64,000 bases of DNA from CAYRFQ01 sp964423615 (lineage in GTDB: Bacteria; Planctomycetota; Planctomycetia; Gemmatales; Gemmataceae). The stretch spans positions 177,003-241,002 of the forward strand of contig CAYRFQ010000002.1 in NCBI GenBank assembly GCA_964423615.1. The letters are read 5' to 3'. Under the pieces are notes generated by a model. It saw nothing but the letters and a program-made list of their open reading frames with translations, was not told the DNA's origin and searched no databases. Below are positions 17,071 through 25,176 of this stretch, piece after piece. Position numbers and translations under genes: made by a program. The first letter of the stretch is position 1. Each line of letters begins with the position of its first letter.

Positions 17071-17709
17071 TTACGCGTTCTTTTTCCGAGCTTTACGGTC
17101 GTGTTCCGACAGGGCATCCAATTGCGGTTGAACGCGCGTTTCGTAGCAGACAGGACAGATGCCGTGAGTAAAGTTGACTGGTGTGTGGTCGCACAGGTAG
17201 GTTTCGACTTGGTGCCAGTAGTTCTGGTCGTCTCGGATTTTTTTACAATAACAACAAATGGGCAAAAGGCCCTCAAGTCGTTGGACGCGGCTGAGTGCTA
17301 TTTCCAATTGAGTCACCCGATCGAGGAGTTTTTGTTGGAGCAAAATCATCCGTTTGCCGATCTCGATTCGGGCCCGAAGTTCCTCGGAAGCACAAGGTTT
17401 GACGAGAAAGTCGTCTGCCCCGGCTTCGAGACCTTCGACGATGTCTTCCTTTGTGTTTCGACTCGTCAGAAGGATTAAGTAGGGCGAGAGAGGGCTTTCC
17501 AGCCGACGCAAGCGACGACATAGCTCAACCCCCTCGATGTCGGGCATCATCCAATCGAGAATGGCCAATTCCGGGGGCGTCGAGCTTGTCAGATATTCCC
17601 AGGCCTGAAGTCCTTGCTCGGCCGTAAGGACGTCGTAGTTCCACTGGGCGAGTTGGTGGGTCAACAAGCACCGGGAGAGAGCGTCGTCATCGGCAATCAA
17701 CACTCGCAT
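17071..17709 (-). CDS. Response regulator with C-terminal Cys4 motif
   Basis: The 212-residue protein begins with a receiver domain: acidic pocket in MRVLIADDD, phospho-acceptor Asp in LAILDWMMPD (about residue 54), Thr/Ser in LILLTSRNT, and Lys in FLVKP (about 104). A coiled linker follows (LLDRVTQLEIALSRVQRLEG). The tail, LPICCYCKKIRDD to HGICPVCYE, is a conserved Cys-Cys plus CxxC module seen at the ends of many bacterial receivers and histidine kinases, probably zinc-binding. It has no DNA-binding domain. The ATG at 17709 has a GAGG site. No histidine kinase lies nearby, so it is an orphan. Confidence 0.88.
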   Translation of the reverse strand: MRVLIADDDALSRCLLTHQLAQWNYDVLTAEQGLQAWEYLTSSTPPELAILDWMMPDIEGVELCRRLRRLESPLSPYLILLTSRNTKEDIVEGLEAGADDFLVKPCASEELRARIEIGKRMILLQQKLLDRVTQLEIALSRVQRLEGLLPICCYCKKIRDDQNYWHQVETYLCDHTPVNFTHGICPVCYETRVQPQLDALSEHDRKARKKNA

Positions 17710-17809
17710 GTCGTCAACCTCGTTCCAAGAAGCAGTCAAACGAAGTGCGGAGTCACTCGTCAAGCATCTCCATCTTAGCACGCATTCCGCAATTCATCGC
17801 CGATGCCAA

Positions 17810-19117
17810 TTACTTGCCAGCTATCTCGCGAAGTGCCTCCTGGGCGGCAGTCACTGTTTGGTCAATGAGTGCCTCGTCGTGTTGGATCGATTGGAAAGCC
17901 GCTTCGAATTGGCTACAAGGCAAATAAACGCCTCTGTCCATCATGGCCCAGAAAAATTGACCAAACCGATGTGTGTCGCTTTCCTTGGCGACGTCGTAAT
18001 CGGTCACTGGGTTTGGGTTGAAGAACAAAGTCCACATGCTCCCGACGCGAGCGAAGTGGAACGGCAAGCCGCTTTCTTTGGCTGCCGCGACGATGCCGTT
18101 TTCGAGGCGAGCGGCGCGAGCATCGAGTTGTTCATACGGAGGGTTATCGCGAAGTTGTTTGAGGGTTGCCAACCCAGCGGTCATCGCCAGTGGATTACCC
18201 GAGAGCGTTCCGGCCTGAAAAACAGGCCCGGCTGGCATGACTTTTTCCATCACATCTTTGCGACCACCGTAGGCTCCAACAGGCAAACCACCACCGACAA
18301 TCTTTCCCAGGATGGTTACATCGGGTTGTTGGTTGAACAACTCCTGGGCACCTCCGAAGGCCAAACGGAAACCGGTCATCACCTCGTCGAAAATCAATAA
18401 CGCTCCGTGCTTGTGGGTCAATCGACGTAATTCCGACAAAAATTCTTGGGTCGGAATGACGAGGCCCATGTTTCCGACGACGGGTTCGAGAGCGACGCCA
18501 GCGATCTTGTCGCCGTGGGCTTCGAAAGCGTCAGCAAGTCCTTGGGGATCGTTGTACTTCAAGACAAGGGTGTCTTTGGTGGCTTGGGCAGGAACGCCTG
18601 GGCTTGTGGGAACGCCAAGAGTCGTCGCGCTCGAACCCGCCGAAACCAAAAGACCATCGACGTGGCCGTGGTAGCACCCGGCAAACTTGATGATCACGTC
18701 ACGTCCTGTGTATCCTCGGGCCAGACGGATGGCACTCATGGCACCTTCGGTTCCCGAGTTGACCATCCGGACCATCTCGATCGATGGAACCGCTCCGATG
18801 ATGACCTCGGCAATCTCCGTTTCGATTTCGGTCGGAGCGCCGTAACTGGTCCCCTTGCGGATGGCTTCTTCCAGGGCGTTCATCACAACGGGGTTGGCGT
18901 GGCCGAGGATCATCGGTCCCCACGAACCGATGTAGTCGATGTACCGATTGCCGTCGATATCGTAGAGGTAAGGGCCTTCGGCGCGTGCGATGAATAACGG
19001 ATGTCCGCCGACGGCTCCGAAGGCTCTCGCAGGACTGTTTACGCCTCCAGGAAGGACGTGACAGGCTTTCTCAAACGCTGCTTTGCTTTTTGTTCGTGGT
19101 GGACTCTGAGTGGCCAT
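17810..19117 (-). CDS. hemL: Glutamate-1-semialdehyde 2,1-aminomutase
   Basis: The 435-residue protein has the class III aminotransferase fold of HemL, which converts glutamate-1-semialdehyde to 5-aminolevulinate with PLP in tetrapyrrole synthesis. Landmarks are CHVLPGGVNSPARAF, the GCYHGHVDGLLVSAGS PLP segment, LLIFDEVMTGFR with its cofactor Asp, and the Schiff-base Lys in ILGKIVGGGLPVGAYGG. The length is normal and nothing looks missing. It stands alone, while another tetrapyrrole-related gene, hemW, lies 43 kb away. The ribosome-binding site is weak. Confidence 0.96.
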   Translation of the reverse strand: MATQSPPRTKSKAAFEKACHVLPGGVNSPARAFGAVGGHPLFIARAEGPYLYDIDGNRYIDYIGSWGPMILGHANPVVMNALEEAIRKGTSYGAPTEIETEIAEVIIGAVPSIEMVRMVNSGTEGAMSAIRLARGYTGRDVIIKFAGCYHGHVDGLLVSAGSSATTLGVPTSPGVPAQATKDTLVLKYNDPQGLADAFEAHGDKIAGVALEPVVGNMGLVIPTQEFLSELRRLTHKHGALLIFDEVMTGFRLAFGGAQELFNQQPDVTILGKIVGGGLPVGAYGGRKDVMEKVMPAGPVFQAGTLSGNPLAMTAGLATLKQLRDNPPYEQLDARAARLENGIVAAAKESGLPFHFARVGSMWTLFFNPNPVTDYDVAKESDTHRFGQFFWAMMDRGVYLPCSQFEAAFQSIQHDEALIDQTVTAAQEALREIAGK

Positions 19118-19561
19118 CTATTGGTTGTTCCTTTTTCTTTCGAGGTCGAGGAGGATTCGAGGATTCGATCCCCATTACATACACAAGTTAAGCTTGGCTT
19201 GGACAATAAGACAAGGCACAAGCGAAGATATCAGAAAGATTATTGCTTGCGTTTCGGCTGAGCGTGTATTGCAAACGCGTTAAAAGGTTGGGGGTGTTTT
19301 GGAGGTCGAGTGTGATAAGCGTGCAGACAAAGGAAAGTACGGGTACGCCATTTCGATCGTTGGTGCTCGATCGTCGCTGCGTTCCTTCTCACGCCCTCCG
19401 AGACGACCAGGCCGACCATTTCTTGGTTGGTGCTCTCATCCACGGAGAACGCCCAGCGCAGACCTGACACAATCTGGGAAGTCGCTCCGTGCATTCACCG
19501 ATCGCTTTCGTATCAAATTCAACCACGATTGGTAAACCAATGCTGATCATCAGTTCTCCGT
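19118..19561. other. Intergenic stretch with possible frameshifted remnant
   Basis: Two overlapping minus-strand frames each look partly protein-like: 19619-19389 (MISIGLPIVVEFDTKAIGE) and 19494-19240 (WAFSVDESTNQEMVGLVVSE). They could be one decayed frame split by a shift near 19475. No family is recognised, and the first overlaps the 3' end of the kinase gene. Confidence 0.3.
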
Positions 19562-21298
19562 TCAAGAGTTCGGAGCCACACGCAAGGTCTTCAGTCTTTG
19601 ACTCGCTATCAAATACCAAATACGGTCAATTTGAGACGTTTCGGCTTGTTTCTTCAATTCTTCCCACATCGTTTTAGCTTGTGAGAGCATTTTGTCGTGT
19701 TCGCAACGAAGGGCTTGGACGGCCAAGTTCGCCTCTTCTGTCTTTCCCTTGAAACCCTTGAAGTCTGCGTTCAGTTTTCGTTGCAGCCTGTCCAACTCGT
19801 CCAACGCGTTCTTGATTTGGTCACTGTGTTTCTTGGCGACGAGCCCCCAAGCGTGCCTGTCCTTGAGTTCGTGGTAGTCCGTCACGAGTGTCTTCCAGTC
19901 AATCTGCTGCTCACTGAGTTGATCCCACCGGCGTTTCGCTACCTCCAGGTCCCCATTGTCTTCGGCAGTGAGGGCCAGCCGGGCTTCGCGTTCCCCTGCG
20001 TCGTCGGGCGTGAGCTGTAGTCGCTTATATCGCTTATACATCGAGTCTTCGGACCAACGGAGCAACGCCATGTCGAGATAAAGACGAAGTTCTCCCGCGA
20101 GTTTACTCTCATCTTCCGCATAGTAGTAACGAAACGATTTCAGTGGTCCACGCAGGGCGTTGGCGTATTGCTTGTCGCGAATGAGCCTTTCTGTTTCCTG
20201 GTGGAGTGAATCTAATGTCGGAGGATGAAGAAACACATAGTAAAAGAGGACGCACAACCCGACGGTCATCAATGCGACTCCACTCCCTACGAACCAACCT
20301 TGTTTGTGGAATGGGGTGCGTTTCTGTTTTTTTCGTTTTCGGCGAACCAATGCTCGCGCGGCGTCGCGGTCCTCGTCTTCAATTTCGGTCTTGTGTTTCT
20401 TTCGATCCATGCGGCGGGCGTTGGCTCGGTCTACTCCCGCGCTTTGTTGGGCTTCAACTTTTTCCTGTATTTCCAGCAACATCTGCCGGACGATGGCAGC
20501 ACTGAACGGTCGGTTCTCGGGAGGCTTCTCGAGGAGTTGGACGATCAACGTATCGAACCAGACGGGCAAGTCCATCACAAAGCGAGAGGGTCTCTGGGGC
20601 GTCTCCTTGACGTGCTTGAGGAACATATCCATTGTCGATTCAGCTTCGAAGGGCTTCCGGCCAGTCACGAGTTCGTAGAACATGACACCGAGAGAGTAGA
20701 GGTCGGACTTGTGTGTGATTCCCTTTTCCCCTCGGCACTGCTCTGGGGACATGTACGAAGCCGTTCCCACCGTGCAGTTCGTACCGGTCAAGGCCAAGGA
20801 GGCATCGAGATCCTTGGCGATCCCAAAGTCGGTGAGTTTGATGGTTCGATCGGGCAGGACCATGACGTTCGAAGGCTTCAAGTCCCGGTGAACGATCCCC
20901 ATGTCGTGAGCGTGTTGGAGAGCTTCGCACAGTTGTTCACCCAAACCAACCAATTCTTCCCAGGACATGCGTTCGCGTCGGATCAAGATGTCTTCGAGGG
21001 TTTCTCCTTCGACGAACTCCATGGCGTAAAAAGGGACGTAAGTCTCCTCGCCGACTTTATACTTTCCCGTGGCCAGGAGCCGGACGATGTTTGGATGACG
21101 GAGTTGCTTCAGGATTTCGAACTCACGTTCGAACCTTTGGATGGCCGTTTCTTTGTTGGCCACCGTGGGTGTAATGATCTTGATGGCAACGCGAGTGGAG
21201 GTTGTTTTGTATCGAGCACAGTAAACTGTGCCCATATTTCCGCTTCCGATTTCTTTCTCGATGACAAAAGGCCCGAGCTTTGTACCGGTTTTGAGCAT
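19562..21298 (-). CDS. Membrane-anchored Hanks-type Ser/Thr protein kinase
   Basis: The 578-residue protein starts with a kinase domain: glycine loop EIGSGNMGTVY, ATP Lys in VAIKII, catalytic IVHRDLKPSN, DFGIAKD, and a TASYMSPEQCRGEK activation segment. After a basic linker comes one membrane segment (WFVGSGVALMTVGLCVLFYY, about residues 347-366), then a helical extracytoplasmic region of about 210 residues without a named domain, probably a sensor or binding module. All catalytic residues are present, so it should be active. The ATG at 21298 (MLKTGTKLGPF) is preceded by AGGG; codons further upstream do not fit the family. Confidence 0.93.
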   Translation of the reverse strand: MLKTGTKLGPFVIEKEIGSGNMGTVYCARYKTTSTRVAIKIITPTVANKETAIQRFEREFEILKQLRHPNIVRLLATGKYKVGEETYVPFYAMEFVEGETLEDILIRRERMSWEELVGLGEQLCEALQHAHDMGIVHRDLKPSNVMVLPDRTIKLTDFGIAKDLDASLALTGTNCTVGTASYMSPEQCRGEKGITHKSDLYSLGVMFYELVTGRKPFEAESTMDMFLKHVKETPQRPSRFVMDLPVWFDTLIVQLLEKPPENRPFSAAIVRQMLLEIQEKVEAQQSAGVDRANARRMDRKKHKTEIEDEDRDAARALVRRKRKKQKRTPFHKQGWFVGSGVALMTVGLCVLFYYVFLHPPTLDSLHQETERLIRDKQYANALRGPLKSFRYYYAEDESKLAGELRLYLDMALLRWSEDSMYKRYKRLQLTPDDAGEREARLALTAEDNGDLEVAKRRWDQLSEQQIDWKTLVTDYHELKDRHAWGLVAKKHSDQIKNALDELDRLQRKLNADFKGFKGKTEEANLAVQALRCEHDKMLSQAKTMWEELKKQAETSQIDRIWYLIASQRLKTLRVAPNS

Positions 21299-21582
21299 GA
21301 CGCACCCTGACAAAACGGAACCTGTTCTGCAGTCGATTCTGCTACCTGATCGAAAGATGTGAGGGCTCTTTCGGATTGTGGGATGAGTATTGGACATTCC
21401 AACAATCCGATAGCGACCGTGACACAAGCTAAACGAAGGAGTGTCACTGAAAGGAGCGCCTCGTTCCTTACGGACAGTATTGTAATATCATTCTACATAT
21501 TTCGTCCGAGAGGATCACTGATTTGGCGAATGCGACGGCGACGATTCTTTCGAGAGAGGTGGTTTTGGTGGACGAAAGGCTG

Positions 21583-22713
21583 TCACTGGCTTGGCACGAT
21601 GCGACGTAAGTGGAACGAGGTCTTGTCGTCATGGTCGAACAAAATCAGGTCGGCACGTTGGCCAACTTCGATTGACGGAACGGGTAAGTCGAGCAATTCG
21701 CGGGGGTGGTTGGTAGCCATTGCAAGGACGTCAAAAAGAGTGGCGTCGGTTAGTTCCAACATGGTCCGAACACACGAATCAAGAAACACTCCGGAACCCG
21801 CCAGGTAAGGCGTTCCCGAGACGACGACCTTGCCTTCCGCCGAGACTTCGAGGCTTTGACCCCACTCTTGATACTGACCAGGAGGTAGCCCCGCGAGGCT
21901 CGAAGCGTCGCACGTCAAAATCAATCGTTCGGGAGTTTTCACACGCAAGAAGCATTTCACGACGGCAGGCGGGAGATGGAAGCCGTCACAGATCAGACTG
22001 GTTTGCAATTCGTCTGCCGCGAGTTGATCCCAGATGTAATTAGGATGACGTGGTAAGATTCCGTGGGCTCCGTTGCCGAGATGCGTGCTGAGTTTAGCTC
22101 CTGCCGAGATAGCGTCTTGGATTTGCTGAGAGTTCGCAGTCGTGTGTCCGATCGCAACAACGACACCATGATCAACGAGTTGTTCGATGAATCGCGGAGA
22201 TTCCGGCCATTCGGGAGCGAGCGTAACGAGACGGATGCATCCTCCAGCGTGGTCTTGCCACTTGGCAAACTCGTCCCAATCGGGTGGTCGAACATGCTCC
22301 TTGGGGTGGGCTCCACGTGGCCCGTCTTCGGGCGAAATGTAAGGGCCTTCCAAGTGGAAAGCAGGAAGTGCGTTGGAAAGGTATGGCTCATGTTCGCGAG
22401 CCTGCCGCAACGTTTCGAATCCGTGAGCGAGCGCCTCGAACGAGTTGGTTATCAGTGTGGGACAAAAGGCACCGATGCCATGTTCGCGGCAGGTCTGTGC
22501 GATGGATCGAATCTGCTCGAGCGTAAGCGTCGATGAGTTAAAGCTGAATCCACCACACCCGTTGATTTGGAGATCAAAGAATGCCGGAGCAACCCATTGG
22601 GCCTCGAAATCGGCAGCCGTCGATGAAACTGGACCAATGTCCTTGATGACACCGTGTTCGAACGTGATGTCTGATTTTTTGGAGGTTTGGTAGTGTTTGG
22701 CTCGAAGAAGCAT
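21583..22713 (-). CDS. nagA: N-acetylglucosamine-6-phosphate deacetylase
   Basis: The 376-residue amidohydrolase matches NagA, which removes acetate from GlcNAc-6-phosphate in amino-sugar and peptidoglycan recycling. Seen are AFFDLQINGCGG, the metal-site AFHLEGPYISPEDGPRGAH, AIGHTTANS and STHLGNGAHG with metal or substrate His, and the catalytic Asp in ILTCDASSLAG. Near the N-terminus a shortened strand replaces the usual longer beta-sandwich, but the C-terminal sandwich (VGQRADLILFDHD) is intact. No nagB or transporter gene is adjacent. No clear ribosome-binding site is seen. Confidence 0.92.
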   Translation of the reverse strand: MLLRAKHYQTSKKSDITFEHGVIKDIGPVSSTAADFEAQWVAPAFFDLQINGCGGFSFNSSTLTLEQIRSIAQTCREHGIGAFCPTLITNSFEALAHGFETLRQAREHEPYLSNALPAFHLEGPYISPEDGPRGAHPKEHVRPPDWDEFAKWQDHAGGCIRLVTLAPEWPESPRFIEQLVDHGVVVAIGHTTANSQQIQDAISAGAKLSTHLGNGAHGILPRHPNYIWDQLAADELQTSLICDGFHLPPAVVKCFLRVKTPERLILTCDASSLAGLPPGQYQEWGQSLEVSAEGKVVVSGTPYLAGSGVFLDSCVRTMLELTDATLFDVLAMATNHPRELLDLPVPSIEVGQRADLILFDHDDKTSFHLRRIVPSQ

Positions 22714-23073
22714 TGTGGTGTTGTTCGACTTTGGCTTGTCTCTGGGTTGGCCTTTGGATTTTGCCTAAAACCTTGGTGTGCGTCGAGGAGCACAGGTTCG
22801 ATGTTTCTACCCCATTCCGGGTTCTCGGGAATATTATACGTGGGAAAAAGTGTTGAGTGAGTATCGATACGTATAATCCGACAAGCACCTCAAGAGCTAC
22901 CAACGAGCATCGACAACAGGGATGGAAAATAGAGGGCCATCACTTCGCCCTGGTGTGAAATCCGTCAGACGATCCCTGCAAGAGCTTTGAAAATCAGAGG
23001 CAATTCCAATCCGTTTTGGATTTTACTGTTGAAAACATCGCGATGTTCCGATATATTGAACTAAAGAGGTGAA
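22714..23073. other. Divergent intergenic region, nagA / arsR
   Basis: No gene. TATAAT occurs at 22872-22877 beside the palindrome GTATCGATAC (22861-22870). The arsR-side operator lies at 23034-23059. Confidence 0.5.
23034..23059 (+). promoter_or_regulatory. Operator-like element 1, upstream of arsR
   Basis: A perfect 14-bp palindrome, AACATCG/CGATGTT (23034-23047), overlaps a 23-base element (23037-23059) that recurs before the next gene: ATCG, 3 variable bases, TGTTCCGA, then a TATATTGA-like end. It ends 14 bases before the arsR ATG, as expected for autoregulation. Confidence 0.55.
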
Positions 23074-23415
23074 ATGATGACCCCCACTGAATCGACATCT
23101 ACGAAGCTGCAACTGACGAGCCTTGATGTTCTCCAAAATGCTGCCGATTGCTTGAGGCTGCTGGCTCACAAACATCGACTCCGCATTGTTCAAATGTTGT
23201 TACAGCAAGACTTCAGTGTCGGAGAGCTGGCCAGTGCGTGTGAGATCCAACCAAATGTGGCGTCGGAGCATCTCCGACTCATGCAACACTCGGGCTTTCT
23301 AACGAGTGTCCGAGATGGTCGGAATGTCTACTACCGCATTGCCGAACCGCATCTGCAAAGCATCCTGACGTGTATTGAAGGGAAGTTCGGAGTCGACGAA
23401 GTCACTCTCTCTTGA
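23074..23415 (+). CDS. ArsR/SmtB-family transcriptional regulator
   Basis: The 113-residue winged-helix repressor shows LLAHKHRLRIVQMLLQQDFS, recognition helix region VGELASACEIQPNVASEHLR and wing GFLTSVRDGRNVYYRI. It lacks the CxC metal site of ArsR/SmtB proper. Cysteines are at residues 26, 56 and 100; the C26/C100 pair would place one Cys in the first helix and one in the last, which recalls the dithiol switch of sulfide/persulfide sensors such as SqrR/BigR, though the positions are not identical. The downstream rhodanese and DsrE-like genes fit control by reactive sulfur. AGAGGTGA precedes the ATG (an alternative ATG is 3 bases on). Confidence 0.9.
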   Translation: MMTPTESTSTKLQLTSLDVLQNAADCLRLLAHKHRLRIVQMLLQQDFSVGELASACEIQPNVASEHLRLMQHSGFLTSVRDGRNVYYRIAEPHLQSILTCIEGKFGVDEVTLS

Positions 23416-23477
23416 TTGTGTGGCAGTCATTGAACGGATGCCAAGACAAACGGTGTCCCTTTTTTTGTGCTTGAGAT

Positions 23478-23500
23478 ATCGTACTGTTCCGACATTTCGA
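23478..23500 (+). promoter_or_regulatory. Operator-like element 2, upstream of the rhodanese gene
   Basis: ATCG, three bases, TGTTCCGA, CATTTCGA matches element 1 at 17 of 23 positions including an 8-base identical core. It ends 29 bases before the rhodanese start, suggesting the same repressor controls both units. Confidence 0.5.
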
Positions 23501-23529
23501 CTTTTTGGTAATTTAGAAAGGAGACTCTC

Positions 23530-24153
23530 ATGTCCATCCAAACGATTGCTCCCGTTCGCTTGAATGAACTGAAGAACGAAGGCACACATGTCGATTTGAT
23601 CGACGTTCGAACGCCGGTCGAATTCCGAGAAATCCACGTGCCTTTTGCTCGGAATGTTCCCCTGGACACACTGCGACCAGCTGACTTGATGGGCCACCGA
23701 AACGGTAATGCAGAGGAACCTCTCTATGTCATCTGCCGAAGTGGAAAGCGTGCTCAGATGGCTTGTGAGAAGATTCTGGCAGCTGGTTATCCCAACATCG
23801 TGAGCGTCGATGGCGGGACCGATGCATGGGCACAAAGCGGGTTGCCTGTGGTTCGTGGAAAGAAAGCCATGTCTCTCGAACGACAAGTTCGTGTCGCTGC
23901 AGGGTCGCTTGTGTTGATTGGCTTGGGACTCGGATTTTTGCATCAGGGATTTTTGGCCCTGTCGGCGTTCGTAGGTGCGGGACTCGTTTTCGCAGGCATA
24001 ACTGACACTTGCGGGATGGGTATTTTGTTGTCCAAGATGCCCTGGAATCAAGTCAAGTCAGCCCCGCAAGAGTCCAGCCAACAAATCGCGTCGGCACAGG
24101 CCGCTGAATACGGTCTCCAAAGGACTAACGAAACTGCGACGTGCTCGAAATAA
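23530..24153 (+). CDS. Rhodanese domain fused to DUF2892 membrane segment (YgaP-like)
   Basis: Residues about 1-115 form a rhodanese domain (VDLIDVRTPVEFREIHVPFA, active loop VICRSGKRAQMACEKI with the persulfide-forming Cys). The rest is a two-helix membrane unit of the DUF2892 type (LVLIGLGLGFLHQGFLALS, then FVGAGLVFAGITDTCGMGIL), followed by a soluble tail. This is the architecture of YgaP, an inner-membrane sulfurtransferase. Together with the upstream ArsR gene and downstream DsrE-like gene it points to persulfide or sulfide handling. GAAAGGAGA precedes the ATG. Confidence 0.92.
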   Translation: MSIQTIAPVRLNELKNEGTHVDLIDVRTPVEFREIHVPFARNVPLDTLRPADLMGHRNGNAEEPLYVICRSGKRAQMACEKILAAGYPNIVSVDGGTDAWAQSGLPVVRGKKAMSLERQVRVAAGSLVLIGLGLGFLHQGFLALSAFVGAGLVFAGITDTCGMGILLSKMPWNQVKSAPQESSQQIASAQAAEYGLQRTNETATCSK

Positions 24154-24280
24154 GGGAAAGCTCAAATGGCTGGCCATTCTGACCAGGCTACGATGAGCTT
24201 GGCGTTTGGCCAGAAGAAAACACACTTGGATTGATTTATTGAGTGCTGCATCTTTTTTTCACTCACGAAAGGACAGTGGC

Positions 24281-24856
24281 GTGATTCGAAACCCCCACAT
24301 TCGTCTCGGGTTGATGGTGCTACTTGCGTTCTCCGGGAGCGCCAGCGCCCAATCGCTTCCTGCCTCTGGTTCGCCGGAACGGACGAAGTGGATTTATCCC
24401 AAAATCAAGGACTCCGGCAAGGTCGTGCGTTTGCCCAACGCTGCCGAACAACCGATGGATGGGAGCAAGATCGTCGTGGACATTACCCGAAAAGGTGACT
24501 TGCAGGCCGTCAATCCTGCCATCGCCAAACTCGCTCGCTTCGTCAACTTGTATGCGGGGGCGGGGAAGAAAGCTGCGACGGTCGACATCGTCGTGGTGAT
24601 GCACGGCAACGCGACCATTTGCTCTCTGGACGATTCGGCCTATCGCCGTCATTCCGGCGTAGCGAGGAATCCCAATTTGCCGTTGTTCAAGAAGCTCAAG
24701 CAGGTAGGCGTGAAGGTCCACGTTTGTGGCCAAGCCTTGAGTCACAAACAATATGGATTCGCAGCAGTCCATGAGGACGTGACAGTAGCCGTGTCCGCTT
24801 TGACGGCCATCGTCAACCAGCAGCACAAAGGTTATGCGTACTTGCCGATGCACTAA
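24281..24856 (+). CDS. Exported DsrE-like protein
   Basis: The 191-residue protein has a signal peptide (LGLMVLLAFSGSASAQ) and a DsrE/DsrF-type fold: FVNLYAGAGKKAATVDIVVV, VMHGNATICSLDD and VKVHVCGQALSHKQYGFA with the Cys expected to carry or relay sulfane sulfur. I chose the GTG at 24281, which has an AAGGA site; the frame is open back to 24206 but that part does not look like a leader. It probably acts outside the cytoplasm beside the rhodanese protein. Confidence 0.78.
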   Translation: MIRNPHIRLGLMVLLAFSGSASAQSLPASGSPERTKWIYPKIKDSGKVVRLPNAAEQPMDGSKIVVDITRKGDLQAVNPAIAKLARFVNLYAGAGKKAATVDIVVVMHGNATICSLDDSAYRRHSGVARNPNLPLFKKLKQVGVKVHVCGQALSHKQYGFAAVHEDVTVAVSALTAIVNQQHKGYAYLPMH

Positions 24857-25176
24857 ATCGAGATCGATGGGCAGGTGTCGTGTTTGAGTGGATGCCTGGT
24901 TTTGGCGTTTTGTGAGGCGCTCTGCCGTTTGTGCATTGATCTTCTTAGGGCGGCTGGAAAAACTCGAGGAGCATTTCTCAAAGGTGCTTCTTAAGGTTTC
25001 GGAATTCTATGTTCACTGTAGGTACACGCAAGCCGCGTGTACCTACGATTTCTGGCAAATCCAGATTCCAAAATCCAGAGGCACAGCACTTCGCTACGCT
25101 TCGGGTTGCATCAAAAATTGGTGTTGCCTACAATCCCTCCCACTCTGCACGGATGCAGTCAGGAGGCGACTCGCAG
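24857..25176. other. Leader of the RND gene with a 12-bp perfect hairpin
   Basis: No gene is called here. GTAGGTACACGC (25018-25029) pairs perfectly with GCGTGTACCTAC (25035-25046) across a 5-base loop. No T-run follows, so it is more likely a regulatory or processing hairpin than a terminator. The frame is open from 25009 but would have to translate through the hairpin. Confidence 0.5.

Noticed and set aside
20225..21310. 361-codon plus-strand frame opposite the Ser/Thr kinase
   Set aside because: Antisense of a clear kinase gene with intact catalytic motifs; no family likeness of its own.
25009..25176. N-terminal extension of the RND transporter
   Set aside because: Would translate through a perfect hairpin and is basic, noncoding-like; the ATG at 25177 is more natural.
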